This document shows, piece after piece, positions 25,798-35,672 of a stretch of DNA of 64,000 bases (the first letter of the stretch is position 1; the number at the start of each line of letters is the position of its first letter). The stretch is taken from contig CP015605.1 in assembly GCA_002284895.1 (NCBI GenBank), forward strand, positions 1 through 64,000, written 5' to 3'. A program made the position numbers and the translations under genes. Source of the DNA: Actinobacteria bacterium IMCC19121 (GTDB taxonomy: Bacteria; Actinomycetota; Actinomycetes; Nanopelagicales; Nanopelagicaceae). Under the pieces are notes generated by a model. It was not told the origin of the DNA. It did not search any database and saw only the letters and a program-made list of their open reading frames with translations.

Positions 25798-26682
25798 CTA
25801 GAGGCCTACGGCACGCTCAATCTCGGCCACGGCTTGCGAGAGATCTTCAACGATAGCCACGTCCTTGCATTGATCGTGATTCCACCCAGGCCCACCAAGT
25901 ACTACACGTGGCATTGGTCTAATCGCTGGAATCTCGTTGAAATACTTTGGGTCGGCATTTTTAGATAGCTGTGCCCATAAAAACACTGCTGGTGGCGCTG
26001 ACCGAGAAATCATTGCGCATAAGGCTTCATGTGGAGTTCTGGCTCCGAGAAAGTAGGTTTCGATTTTGCGTTCTGCTAGAGCTGCCGCAAGTGCGTGCAA
26101 TGCCAGTGAATGCATTTCTTCACCCACTGATGCCAATAAGACTGGGTGGGCATTTACAGGTTTCTTAATATCTTCAACATGTTCGCGCAATATCCCTTTG
26201 AGTACTTCAGTGAGCACGTGCTCTACTTCAACGCCTGTCCCACTTGCCTCCCACTCATTGCCAACTAAAAACAAAAGAGGCACGATGACTTCAGACCAGG
26301 ATTGTTGAACTCCATACTGTGCTAAATCTTTGCGCAAGGCCGCTTCAATAAATTTCTTATCCAACCCTTTAGCTGCTTTATGTAAGGCTTCAACTAATTC
26401 TTCGCGAACCACATAATCAGCAACTATTGTTTCAAGATTAATTCTTCCCTTGTGGTTCTTTGCTTGTTCAGCAGCATCACAAGGTGAGACCCCACTGGTG
26501 ATTAATCTGCGCATTAATGTCAGCCGAGCCAAATCCTCTGGGCAGTAACGGCGGTGCTCTCCACTTTCATGGGCAGATGGCCCAAGACCATAACGGCGAT
26601 CCCACGTGCGCAGGGTGGCTGGAGCAACTCCCAAACGGCGTGCGACAGCTGCGACAGTGAGCTGCTCTTCTTTAGTGGCCAC
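25798..26682 (-). CDS. MerR-family regulator with cobalamin-binding domain (CarH/LitR-like)
   Basis: 294 residues from the GTG at 26682; an ATG at 26733 is also open. N-terminal MerR winged helix (TVAAVARRLGVAPATLRTWD, then YGLGPSAHESGEHRRY), a helical segment around 80-165, and a Rossmann-like B12 domain from about 177 (PVLLASVGEEMHSLALHALA, LGARTPHEAL, VVLGGPGW). The helical part has W144-x9-E154-H155, the motif of adenosylcobalamin light receptors, and His191 stands 36 residues on, where CarH has its lower axial ligand. Likely a repressor released by light. It is divergent from whiB. Light sensing is inferred from these residues. Confidence 0.85.
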   Translation of the reverse strand: MATKEEQLTVAAVARRLGVAPATLRTWDRRYGLGPSAHESGEHRRYCPEDLARLTLMRRLITSGVSPCDAAEQAKNHKGRINLETIVADYVVREELVEALHKAAKGLDKKFIEAALRKDLAQYGVQQSWSEVIVPLLFLVGNEWEASGTGVEVEHVLTEVLKGILREHVEDIKKPVNAHPVLLASVGEEMHSLALHALAAALAERKIETYFLGARTPHEALCAMISRSAPPAVFLWAQLSKNADPKYFNEIPAIRPMPRVVLGGPGWNHDQCKDVAIVEDLSQAVAEIERAVGL

Positions 26683-26707
26683 GGGGCAATCGTGGCCTGA
26701 AGTGGGC

Positions 26708-26721
26708 CAACTCACCAGTTG
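26708..26721. repeat. Inverted repeat before the MerR-type gene
   Basis: CAACT-CACC-AGTTG, a perfect five-base dyad 26 bases upstream of the GTG start of the regulator. A candidate site for autoregulation; short enough to be chance. Confidence 0.35.
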
Positions 26722-26732
26722 AAACACGCCCA

Positions 26733-26772
26733 TGAACAACTTCTGGAGCGTTGGGGCTTGAACAACCTATGG
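26733..26772. repeat. Direct repeat in the MerR-whiB intergenic region
   Basis: TGAACAACTTCTGG (26733-26746) and TGAACAACCTATGG (26759-26772) agree at 12 of 14 positions and start 26 bases apart. The second copy abuts the whiB promoter. The MerR/B12 regulator is the obvious candidate ligand. Confidence 0.45.
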
Positions 26773-26781
26773 CGCGGTTGT
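26762..26781. promoter_or_regulatory. Candidate operator overlapping the whiB promoter
   Basis: ACAACC-TATGGCGC-GGTTGT, a perfect six-base dyad with an eight-base centre. Its last base is the first base of the whiB -10 box, so a bound protein would cover the promoter spacer, where MerR-family proteins commonly act. Confidence 0.45.
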
Positions 26782-26786
26782 AGAGT
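26781..26786 (+). promoter_or_regulatory. -10 box of a leaderless promoter for whiB
   Basis: TAGAGT, six bases (ATGGCC), then ATG at 26793. This favours the second ATG over the one at 26787. Confidence 0.6.
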
Positions 26787-26792
26787 ATGGCC

Positions 26793-27095
26793 ATGGCTGA
26801 AATTTCACGTTTACCCCGTCCCGTTGCTGATGAATGGGAATGGCAGTACCAAGGCTCATGCCGCGAGCTCCCAAGTGAGATGTTTTTCCATCCTGATGGC
26901 GAACGTGGCCCACGCCGTCGCAATCGCGAAAACACTGCTAAGGCTGTTTGCGCCACATGTCCAGTAATTGCTGCATGCCGCGCACACGCACTTGCAGTGC
27001 AAGAGCCATATGGAATTTGGGGCGGTCTATCTGAAGATGATCGCTTAGCAATTTTAGGTAAAGAAGTTACTCCAGATATTTCACACGCATCATAG
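26793..27095 (+). CDS. WhiB-family Fe-S regulator, WhiB3/WhiD-like
   Basis: 100 residues. Four cysteines (23, 53, 56, 62) in the C...CxxC...C pattern hold a 4Fe-4S cluster; YGIWGG at 73-78 is the beta-turn that contacts the sigma factor region 4. WEWQYQGSCRELPSEMFFHP and the GERG segment are closest to WhiB3/WhiD as I remember them, and the position beside groEL1-groES-tsaD is that of mycobacterial whiB3. A redox- or NO-responsive transcription factor. Terminated by a strong hairpin shared with groEL. Confidence 0.9.
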   Translation: MAEISRLPRPVADEWEWQYQGSCRELPSEMFFHPDGERGPRRRNRENTAKAVCATCPVIAACRAHALAVQEPYGIWGGLSEDDRLAILGKEVTPDISHAS

Positions 27096-27124
27096 GTTTT
27101 AACTCTCCTCCTGAGTTGAAAAAG

Positions 27125-27156
27125 AAAAGCCCCGCAGATTTTTCTGCGGGGCTTTT
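27125..27156. terminator. Bidirectional terminator between whiB and groEL
   Basis: AAAAGCCCCGCAGA-TTTT-TCTGCGGGGCTTTT: a perfect GC-rich stem flanked by A and T runs on both sides, so it can end both the plus-strand whiB and the minus-strand groEL transcripts. Confidence 0.92.
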
Positions 27157-27172
27157 CTACTGAGTTCTTTTC

Positions 27173-28813
<1,641 letters not shown>

Positions 28814-29101
28814 TTACTTCTCGATTACAGCGAGAATGTCGCGTGCTGAAAGAACCAAGAGGTCATCTCCACCGTGCTTGATTTCAGTTCCGCCGTACTT
28901 GCTATAAAGAACTACATCGCCAACTTTGACATCCATTGGAACGCGAACACCATCGTCAAAGCGACCTGGACCAACTGCAATAACAACGCCCTCTTGTGGC
29001 TTTTCTTTTGCTGTATCTGGGATAACAAGACCAGATGCTGTTGTTGTTTCAGCTTCGTTTGTCTTGATTACGATGCGATCTTCTAGTGGCTTAATGGCCA
29101 T
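28814..29101 (-). CDS. groES: 10 kDa co-chaperonin GroES
   Basis: 95 residues. [13 protein letters not shown] start, the mobile loop ([21 protein letters not shown], core [13 protein letters not shown]) and the [13 protein letters not shown] roof region. Forms the heptameric lid of GroEL. AAGGAG lies upstream of the ATG. First gene of the groES-groEL1 operon. Confidence 0.97.
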   Translation of the reverse strand: MAIKPLEDRIVIKTNEAETTTASGLVIPDTAKEKPQEGVVIAVGPGRFDDGVRVPMDVKVGDVVLYSKYGGTEIKHGGDDLLVLSARDILAVIEK

Positions 29102-29144
29102 GTGCCTAACTCCTTTTAGTTCAGATTTCCTCGTGCGGGCCCGG

Positions 29145-29171
29145 TTAGCAGTGTGGACCCGTGAGTGCTAA
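29145..29171. promoter_or_regulatory. CIRCE-like operator (HrcA site) of groES-groEL1
   Basis: TTAGCAGTG-N9-GAGTGCTAA. The right arm and the nine-base spacing are exactly those of the CIRCE element; the left arm differs from TTAGCACTC at two positions (G for C at 7, G for C at 9). It lies 44 bases before the groES start. HrcA repressor binding is inferred. Confidence 0.8.
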
Positions 29172-29209
29172 CGCAAGGTTAGACGGGGCTATTCCCAACG
29201 GCAAATCGG

Positions 29210-30244
29210 CTAGGACAGGCTCACAACTGTTACTGGCAGGCTGGAATCGGCATCAAATGCCACAGGGCTGGGCTCACGCCGAGCTGCTGCCATCAGAGCG
29301 CCCAGGCTGGCCACCATCGCTCCGTTATCGGTGCAAAGGCTTGGGGCCGGGATCCTCAAGGCAATACCCGCCTTTTCACAGCGCGCGGCAGCCACAGCTC
29401 TTAACCTGGAGTTAGCGGCAACGCCTCCAGCAATTACCAATGAATCTATCCCGCTCTCCTTACAGGCCGCCAGCGCCTTTAGCATCAAGACATCAACAAT
29501 GGATTCTTGGAAAGAGGCTGCAACATCGGAGCGAACATAATCTGGAACGCTTTCTAAGTATCTGGCAACAGCAGTCTTTAAACCTGAGAATGAAAAGTCA
29601 AAGGGACGTGTTTGCCAATCATTAGAAGTTGTTAGACCACGTGGGAAATCAATTGCAGTGGCATTGCCCTCTTTAGCAAGTGCATCAATGGCAGGTCCTC
29701 CTGGAAAACCTAACTTCATTACTCTGGCAATTTTGTCAAAAGCTTCACCTGCAGCATCATCGATTGTCTGGCCTAACTTCACAACCGAAGATGTAATGTC
29801 ATTGACCTGCAGAAGAGAAGAGTGTCCACCGCTAACAAGGAGAGCAATCGTTGGTTCAATCTTTTGCGCATGAGTTAAGTAATCAACGCTAACGTGTGCT
29901 GCTAAATGATTAACTGCATAAATCGGTTTATCTAAACCAATTGCAAGACCTGCAGCAGATCCCACGCCAACCAGCAACGCACCAACTAACCCAGGACCTG
30001 CTGTGACTGCAATTGCATCAATGTCGCTCAGTGAAACCTTTGCATCAGCTAGAGCTTTTTTAATCGTTGGCTGCATAGCCTCTAAGTGGGCCCTACTAGC
30101 AATCTCAGGAACTACTCCCCCAAAACGTGCATGTTCTTCAACGCTAGAGGCAATGACATTTGCCAGCAATGCGCGACCACGAACAATTCCTACTGCGGTT
30201 TCATCACATGATGTTTCAATGCCCAGTACTAGGGGCTCACTCAT
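29210..30244 (-). CDS. tsaD: tRNA t6A37 threonylcarbamoyltransferase TsaD
   Basis: 344 residues. Kae1/Gcp fold with [15 protein letters not shown] at the start, metal-binding NHLAAHV and SGGHSSL, and [14 protein letters not shown] near the C-terminus. Transfers the threonylcarbamoyl group to A37 of ANN-decoding tRNAs together with TsaB and TsaE, both encoded just upstream. ATGA overlap with rimI. Ends 39 bases before the CIRCE-like site. Confidence 0.96.
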   Translation of the reverse strand: MSEPLVLGIETSCDETAVGIVRGRALLANVIASSVEEHARFGGVVPEIASRAHLEAMQPTIKKALADAKVSLSDIDAIAVTAGPGLVGALLVGVGSAAGLAIGLDKPIYAVNHLAAHVSVDYLTHAQKIEPTIALLVSGGHSSLLQVNDITSSVVKLGQTIDDAAGEAFDKIARVMKLGFPGGPAIDALAKEGNATAIDFPRGLTTSNDWQTRPFDFSFSGLKTAVARYLESVPDYVRSDVAASFQESIVDVLMLKALAACKESGIDSLVIAGGVAANSRLRAVAAARCEKAGIALRIPAPSLCTDNGAMVASLGALMAAARREPSPVAFDADSSLPVTVVSLS

Positions 30245-30687
30245 GGCAGCTCCTTGCGCATAACTAATGCATCTAAGCCGGTGCCAAAATAATCTTTTCG
30301 AACATTTAGCTTTGAGTAACCAAGTGATTCATACAATGAAATCGCTTCAACATTGTCGATTTTAACCTCTAACATCATGGCTATTGAGCCTTGATCTATT
30401 GCCCATTTGGTAATGCTCCCCATTAATGCTCGAGCAACTCCTTGCCCGCGATGCTGCGGAACCACGCCAACCGTTAAAACGTCAGCTTCAGCGCCCCCTG
30501 GTGCAAAAACTCCTGCATAGCCAATAACACTGCTTACATCATCTAGTGCGACAACAAAGAATCGTGTGGGGGCAGAGATCTCTTCCCGGTATTGCCCCGC
30601 AGACCAAGGCGAATATGGAAACAACTCCTTATCTAGTGAAACAAGAACAGGGATGTCAAAGGAGTTAGCATCGCGATAAGTAATCAT
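30241..30687 (-). CDS. rimI: Ribosomal protein S18-alanine N-acetyltransferase (RimI-like)
   Basis: 148 residues. GNAT acetyltransferase: [20 protein letters not shown] is the acetyl-CoA-binding block, followed by [20 protein letters not shown] (core [15 protein letters not shown]) and [11 protein letters not shown]. The place between tsaB and tsaD is the conserved one for rimI. ATGA overlaps on both sides. Confidence 0.9.
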   Translation of the reverse strand: MITYRDANSFDIPVLVSLDKELFPYSPWSAGQYREEISAPTRFFVVALDDVSSVIGYAGVFAPGGAEADVLTVGVVPQHRGQGVARALMGSITKWAIDQGSIAMMLEVKIDNVEAISLYESLGYSKLNVRKDYFGTGLDALVMRKELP

Positions 30688-31220
30688 TGTCGATCCGCCG
30701 TTGCCACTGCATCTGGTCTGCGCAAATACATCGGTTCAGTGATGTTTCCAGCAAGTGCAACTAACGCTTTCATATCTGGATAAAGATTAGGATGAATTGG
30801 GGCACCTGCAACATCTGCCGGGAAATTCACAGCTGGTTCGCCAACACGAACTCCATCTTTATATCGAGCCCAATAAACCTCTTTGCGTCTGGCATCGACA
30901 GTGACAATAAAATCCTTTTCATTTACTTGTGCTGCAATTGCATCAAGTGAACACACTCCGCGAACCGAAATCCCTCGAGCCAATGCAAAGCTTTGTGCAA
31001 AGGCAATTCCCACACGCAAACCTGTAAATGGCCCAGGCCCCATTCCAACTACAACTTCATCAATTACAAATCCTTTAATTCCTTCTTGAACCAGTGAAGG
31101 CAGAGCTGGGCCATGTTCTGTTGCACCATCTCTATGCCCGCTCCAAAGAATTGATCCATCTTCAATAATCGCAACTGATGTGCGAGAGGTTGAAGTATCT
31201 ATAGCTAAAGTAATTCTCAT
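30684..31220 (-). CDS. tsaB: tRNA t6A synthesis protein TsaB
   Basis: 178 residues. ASKHA-fold partner of TsaD: ITLAIDTSTSRTSVAIIED at the N-terminus and VVGMGPGPFTGLRVGIAFAQ in the middle. Somewhat shorter than the roughly 215-230 residues usual for TsaB, with the C-terminal part reduced. Four-base overlaps with tsaE and rimI indicate one translationally coupled operon. Confidence 0.93.
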   Translation of the reverse strand: MRITLAIDTSTSRTSVAIIEDGSILWSGHRDGATEHGPALPSLVQEGIKGFVIDEVVVGMGPGPFTGLRVGIAFAQSFALARGISVRGVCSLDAIAAQVNEKDFIVTVDARRKEVYWARYKDGVRVGEPAVNFPADVAGAPIHPNLYPDMKALVALAGNITEPMYLRRPDAVATADRQ

Positions 31221-31654
31221 ATCGCAAAGCCATTCCAGCGATTACCAATAGTTTTAATCTCGACTTGGCGAATTTCATTGGTTCTATCAATTGTTATCTC
31301 TAAACGATCTTCGCTCAAACGTGCCGATTCGGCCCCGCCCCATTCAACAACTGTGACTGAATTTTCTGTGTCTAAATCCAGATCATCCAAATAAAGATTG
31401 GGGTTGTCGGTATCAATTAAGCGGTAGGCATCCAGGTGAATCATGGACAGAACAGCTTTGTGTGTTCTAGAAATTACAAAGGTGGGAGAAGTAATGTCAT
31501 CTATCCCTAAGCCCTTGCCAATACCTTGTGCTAACACTGTTTTTCCTGCACCGAGAGGGCCGTTAATTAGAACAAGATCACCTGCTTTGAATTGAGCAGA
31601 AAGAGAAATGCCGAGATCAAACATCTGTTGTGCTGTAGATACTTGGATTCTCAC
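31217..31654 (-). CDS. tsaE: tRNA t6A synthesis ATPase TsaE
   Basis: 145 residues, GTG start. P-loop INGPLGAGKTVLAQGIGKGLG, then TSPTFVI and MIHLDAYRL, the TsaE signature blocks. A TACTCT box six bases before the GTG suggests that the t6A operon has its own leaderless promoter here, because the gene that normally lies upstream (alr) is displaced by the transporter cassette. Confidence 0.94.
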   Translation of the reverse strand: MRIQVSTAQQMFDLGISLSAQFKAGDLVLINGPLGAGKTVLAQGIGKGLGIDDITSPTFVISRTHKAVLSMIHLDAYRLIDTDNPNLYLDDLDLDTENSVTVVEWGGAESARLSEDRLEITIDRTNEIRQVEIKTIGNRWNGFAI

Positions 31655-31660
31655 GGCTTA

Positions 31661-31666
31661 AGAGTA
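31661..31666 (-). promoter_or_regulatory. -10 box of a leaderless promoter for tsaE-tsaB-rimI-tsaD
   Basis: TACTCT on the minus strand, six bases, then the GTG start of tsaE. It lies directly behind the terminator of the upstream hydrolase gene. Confidence 0.55.
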
Positions 31667-31670
31667 AAGG

Positions 31671-31704
31671 AAACGGGGGCCTCGGTTTCCCGAAGCCCCC
31701 GTTT
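31671..31704 (-). terminator. Terminator of the liv-hydrolase operon
   Basis: AAACGGGGGC (31671-31680) pairs with GCCCCCGTTT (31695-31704), with a further inner TTCGG/CCGAG pairing. On the minus strand it is followed by CCTTTACT, a weak T-rich run. It starts 16 bases after the hydrolase stop codon. Confidence 0.8.
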
Positions 31705-31719
31705 ATTACCCTCGATGTA

Positions 31720-33351
31720 TTAGTTGTCGCCGTAGAACTTAAGCAACGGAGCAAAGATGCCCTTATCAGTTGAAAGGTTGCCAGCTTTACGAACAGCTGT
31801 ATTCAACGCTCCACCTGATGGAAGCTTTCCAGTGCTTGAGGCTTGAACCAAAGACTTGGCTACCAACACTAGTTGTGCTGATGTGAAGTTACAGTGGTTT
31901 GTGCCCTGTGCAGCTGGAGTTGATGTGATTGGAGCACCAGTACTTGCAAACTTTGTGTAGTTTGCAGGAGTTGTATTCCAAAGCATCAGTAGCTTTTTAG
32001 TAGGTGTCTTGTAATCGCGAGTTGTTTGGTAAGCCTTAATAGCAGCAGCCTTTTCAGCAGCATACTGTTCGGCATACAAATCAACTAGACGCTGTGAGGC
32101 ACCTGCTGGAGTAATTGGATCAGCAAGACCAACCATCAAAACAGTTGGTACGTTGATCTTTCCAGTGTTCATATGTAGAGCACGCATCTTTGCAACTGCT
32201 GCCGGATTAGCTTTAGCACGTGGTGCACCTGGGTTAGCTGCAGAGAGCGCACCCAACATTGCATCAATTACTGTATTACCTGACAAAGCAGCGTTGAAGA
32301 TTACGCGCTCAGAATCAACACGTGCTGCGTAGTTAGTCTTTGTGTTATCAAAGATTGCTCCGCCAGCCTGCATTTCAACATCTTGTGTTGCAAGGATTGC
32401 AAGTGCTGCAGCATTTGTTCCATTTTCTAGAATTGCAAGTGCTGGGCTAACTGCAAGTGGGAATGACAACTTCAATGCTCCATCAGGACCAGAGATTGAA
32501 TCAAAGTGTGCTGATTGAGTTGGAAGTCCTGACATCAAGCCAAGTAGCAACAATGCACTTCGCACTGGAACACCAGCTGCTTCAAGTGACTTGCCTGTTG
32601 CAGAAGAAGTATCTGGCCATGCGCCAGATGAAATTCCTGCCTGTAACTTGCCCATAACTGTAAAGACCTTACCTAGATCTGCATATGACTCGGCAACTCC
32701 AGCAGCTCCAGCTGAATAATTTCCAGCCTTAATTGTTGGATCAAATAGAACCTTGATGCCCCAGAGGAAATCTCCAGCCATTGTTAATTCAGGTTCTACG
32801 TTATCTGCCATACACATTGGAGCAACTGCACTCACAAGGTTTGGATACTTTTCAGCAAGACCTTGAGTAATTACGCCACCGAGAGATGATCCCCATGCAA
32901 CTACCTTCGTAGTCTTTGGGAACTGCTTCTTGAAAGTGTCGATGAGCTCAACATTTGTCTTAATTGCAGAATCTGGGTTCCAGCCTTGACGAGCAAAGCC
33001 TGAACCAACGATTGCAACACCTTGGCTAAATAGATACTTGGCAACATCAGCATTTCCGCCAGGAACTGGTTCTGGAGTGTTGGTTACTTTGTATCCACCA
33101 ATTAGTGGAATTGCTGATGGGATATCAACGTTGTAACGGTATCCGTGTGAATACAACGCAACAGTTCCGTTGAAGTTTGCTGGAACCTGCATTGCATATG
33201 GAGCACCGTCAGATGTTGCACCAACGCAAGACTGAATTGGACTCTTGCCATCGCACGCAGGAGCAGCGTTTGCTGCTACTGGTACTGAAACAAGAACAGT
33301 TGTAACTAGTGCTGTTACTGAAAGAAGCGAAAGAATTCTTACTTTTTTCAT
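31720..33351 (-). CDS. Secreted alpha/beta hydrolase
   Basis: 543 residues. Sec signal peptide (KKVRILSLLSVTALVTTVLV, cleavage near ANA-AP at 30). The hydrolase fold shows the nucleophile elbow AWGSSLGGV, an acid candidate in MVGLADPITPAG, and a His in GTNHCNF near the end, so the triad looks complete. A likely disulfide pair is CDGKSPIQSC. Substrate unknown. Its ATG overlaps the stop codon of the liv substrate-binding gene (TAATG), so the two are coupled, which suggests that it makes or releases the ligand of that transporter outside the cell. Confidence 0.75.
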   Translation of the reverse strand: MKKVRILSLLSVTALVTTVLVSVPVAANAAPACDGKSPIQSCVGATSDGAPYAMQVPANFNGTVALYSHGYRYNVDIPSAIPLIGGYKVTNTPEPVPGGNADVAKYLFSQGVAIVGSGFARQGWNPDSAIKTNVELIDTFKKQFPKTTKVVAWGSSLGGVITQGLAEKYPNLVSAVAPMCMADNVEPELTMAGDFLWGIKVLFDPTIKAGNYSAGAAGVAESYADLGKVFTVMGKLQAGISSGAWPDTSSATGKSLEAAGVPVRSALLLLGLMSGLPTQSAHFDSISGPDGALKLSFPLAVSPALAILENGTNAAALAILATQDVEMQAGGAIFDNTKTNYAARVDSERVIFNAALSGNTVIDAMLGALSAANPGAPRAKANPAAVAKMRALHMNTGKINVPTVLMVGLADPITPAGASQRLVDLYAEQYAAEKAAAIKAYQTTRDYKTPTKKLLMLWNTTPANYTKFASTGAPITSTPAAQGTNHCNFTSAQLVLVAKSLVQASSTGKLPSGGALNTAVRKAGNLSTDKGIFAPLLKFYGDN

Positions 33352-34640
33352 TAGTTAGGTAGTCCCTTCGCAGGCATTGCTGGACGAACATAAGTTGACT
33401 TAACAACTGCGCCAGCGCCTGAATCGGTTGTGTATGTGACATATGTGCCACCTACTGGAGCAAGATCACCTGTTGGTGAGTACTTACCAACCCAGTAACC
33501 AGTTAAGCCAACGTGGCTTGATGATGAGTAGCCAAGTGGAACTAATGCTGAGTTAGCAAAAGTTGCACCCTTACCATCAATCACTGCCATTAATGACTTA
33601 CGTGTTGGATTCTGACCTGCAGCCTTAAGAGCTTGCGCAGTCATGAATGCTGTATTCATACCGAGTAGAACGTTGAGATCAAATGCTGATCCAGGAACTG
33701 CCTTGGCATAGATATCTGAGAAGAATTTAACGTATTCATCCTTCATATCTGTTGTTGCTGGCACTGGTGAGAAACCAATTGCGTTATATAGAACGCCAGC
33801 TGGAACACCAGTCAATTTGATTGTTGTTGCATCTCCACCAACTGAACCAAGCATCCACTGTGGTGCGTACTTCAATTGAGCTGCAACGCCGAGCATTGCA
33901 GAAGTTGCGCTAGATACACCGAAGAGAATTACAACGTCGGCTTCAGCAGCCTTGAACTTTGTAATCCAACCGGCTGCAGCTGCAGCACCTTGTGAACCTG
34001 ATGCATAAGGAACCTTGACCGCGAAGTTAACTCCAGCAGTCTTAAATCCTGCGAGCGCATCTGTACCAAAGTCGTCATCCTGGTATAGAAGACCAATCTT
34101 CTTACCTGCAAAGTTATCCTTGATGTACTGACCCATAATCTTTGCTTCCATGATGTATGAAGGCAAGACTGCGTAAGTAGTTGGATACTTCTTTGTATCA
34201 GCGAATCCGCTGAAACCAGTGTTAACGAATAGAACAGGGATACCACGGCGAGCAGGGTTAACCGAAGCTGCAACAGCCTTATTGTTTGCTGTTCCTAGTG
34301 GAGCAAGAAGAGCCATGACCTTATCTTTAAGAATAAGTTCGTTGGTCTTTGCTACTGCTTCTGTTGGTACATAACGATCATCTTTAACAACGAGTGTGAC
34401 CTTACGGCCGTTAATTCCACCGTTTGCATTGAGGTAATCGAAGTACGCCTTTGCTGCACCTGGAATCTTGTTATAACCAAGTGATGCTGTACCTGTCATC
34501 GGTAGTGTCATTCCGAGTTTGATTTCGGTTGATGAGACTCCCACTTCAGCCGCTTGCGCCGGGACTGCTGTAACAGCCAAGCTCACTGCGGCAAGTACCG
34601 CTGAAACTGTTATCAGTTTCCGGCGATTCATTGCTTTCAT
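33351..34640 (-). CDS. Branched-chain amino-acid type ABC transporter substrate-binding protein
   Basis: 429 residues. Signal peptide with AVLAAVSLAVTAVPAQA-AE, then the LivJ-type periplasmic-binding fold (IKLGMTLPMTGTASLGYNK, LNANGGINGRKVTLVVKDD). No lipobox cysteine at the cleavage site. GGAAGG precedes the ATG. The ligand could be amino acids, amides, urea or short peptides; the sequence does not decide. Follows livM by 42 bases. Confidence 0.88.
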   Translation of the reverse strand: MKAMNRRKLITVSAVLAAVSLAVTAVPAQAAEVGVSSTEIKLGMTLPMTGTASLGYNKIPGAAKAYFDYLNANGGINGRKVTLVVKDDRYVPTEAVAKTNELILKDKVMALLAPLGTANNKAVAASVNPARRGIPVLFVNTGFSGFADTKKYPTTYAVLPSYIMEAKIMGQYIKDNFAGKKIGLLYQDDDFGTDALAGFKTAGVNFAVKVPYASGSQGAAAAAGWITKFKAAEADVVILFGVSSATSAMLGVAAQLKYAPQWMLGSVGGDATTIKLTGVPAGVLYNAIGFSPVPATTDMKDEYVKFFSDIYAKAVPGSAFDLNVLLGMNTAFMTAQALKAAGQNPTRKSLMAVIDGKGATFANSALVPLGYSSSSHVGLTGYWVGKYSPTGDLAPVGGTYVTYTTDSGAGAVVKSTYVRPAMPAKGLPN

Positions 34641-34682
34641 GTGTTTCCTTCCATCGAGGGTTTGGTACGAGAGGTAATACTT

Positions 34683-35672
34683 TTACTTCTTTTGAGCTAA
34701 GTGCTTTGCTTTCCGTGCGCGATGTTGTTCAACTGGCCCATTTGGAACAAACAGAACAGTTAAAATCAATAACGCGCTTACTAAAAAGCCCGGCAGGTTC
34801 GTAGTCACTCGTTCAGAACTACCGAGACGGTGTGCCACCACATCGGCAATCTCTGGAATAGCGACCAGGACCACTGACCCAATCATTGCGCCTCCGAGGG
34901 TGGTTAGGCCAGACAGAACTGCGCCTGTCAGCAGGGAAAATGAGAGGGCAAGGGGAAATGCGCTCGGGGAAACGGTGCCGATGGTCATAGAAAGCAACGC
35001 CCCGGCCAATCCGGCTATTCCCGCACTAATCGTGAAGGCTAGGATCTTGGAGCGGGCGATATTAATCCCCGAGAGTTGGGCAGCGACCTCATTGCCTCGA
35101 ATCGCCCTCCAAGTTCGGCCATAGCGAGAACCCAAAATGTTTTTAATTGCCCACATTGAAAGCAGAGCTGCAAGACCTGCAATCCAAAAGAACCATTTGT
35201 ATTGTGTGAAATCTTCACCTAAGGAAAGTGGTGGGAATCCAACATCAAAGAGAAGTCCTTGTTCACCGCCTAAGACGCTAAATTGATTAGCAAGAGAAGG
35301 TAAGCCAATTGCAAGGGCCAAAGTTGTTCCAGCTAAATATGGACCCGACAAGCGAGCAGCTGCTGCCCCTAGAAGTGCACCACCAATTGCCGCAGCAAGC
35401 ACAGCAACTACAAAACATAAAACAATTGGCAAACTAAATTCAACTCTGGCAACTGCAGCTGCATATGCGCCAACTGCCATAAGCGCACCGTGACCTAATG
35501 AAACCTGACCGGAATAGCCTGTCAACAAAATAATTGATGAGATTGCAATGACATAAACCGCAATAGTTGCACCTTGATAAACGCGCAGTTCATCAACCAT
35601 TCCGCTGAGGAAATAAAGAACAACTCCCCCAAGAATAAATAGGAAAATATCTCTCGATTGCTTCTTATGCAC
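34683..35672 (-). CDS. livM: Branched-chain amino-acid type ABC permease LivM
   Basis: About 329 residues, eight or more membrane segments, with the LivM block LTGYSGQVSLGHGALMAVGAYA near residue 50-70 (core SGQVSLGHGALMAVGAY). The frame opens at a TTG (35693), but AAAGGCGG lies six bases before the GTG at 35672, which I prefer; either way it overlaps the end of livH. Inner-membrane half of the importer. Confidence 0.87.
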   Translation of the reverse strand: MHKKQSRDIFLFILGGVVLYFLSGMVDELRVYQGATIAVYVIAISSIILLTGYSGQVSLGHGALMAVGAYAAAVARVEFSLPIVLCFVVAVLAAAIGGALLGAAAARLSGPYLAGTTLALAIGLPSLANQFSVLGGEQGLLFDVGFPPLSLGEDFTQYKWFFWIAGLAALLSMWAIKNILGSRYGRTWRAIRGNEVAAQLSGINIARSKILAFTISAGIAGLAGALLSMTIGTVSPSAFPLALSFSLLTGAVLSGLTTLGGAMIGSVVLVAIPEIADVVAHRLGSSERVTTNLPGFLVSALLILTVLFVPNGPVEQHRARKAKHLAQKK

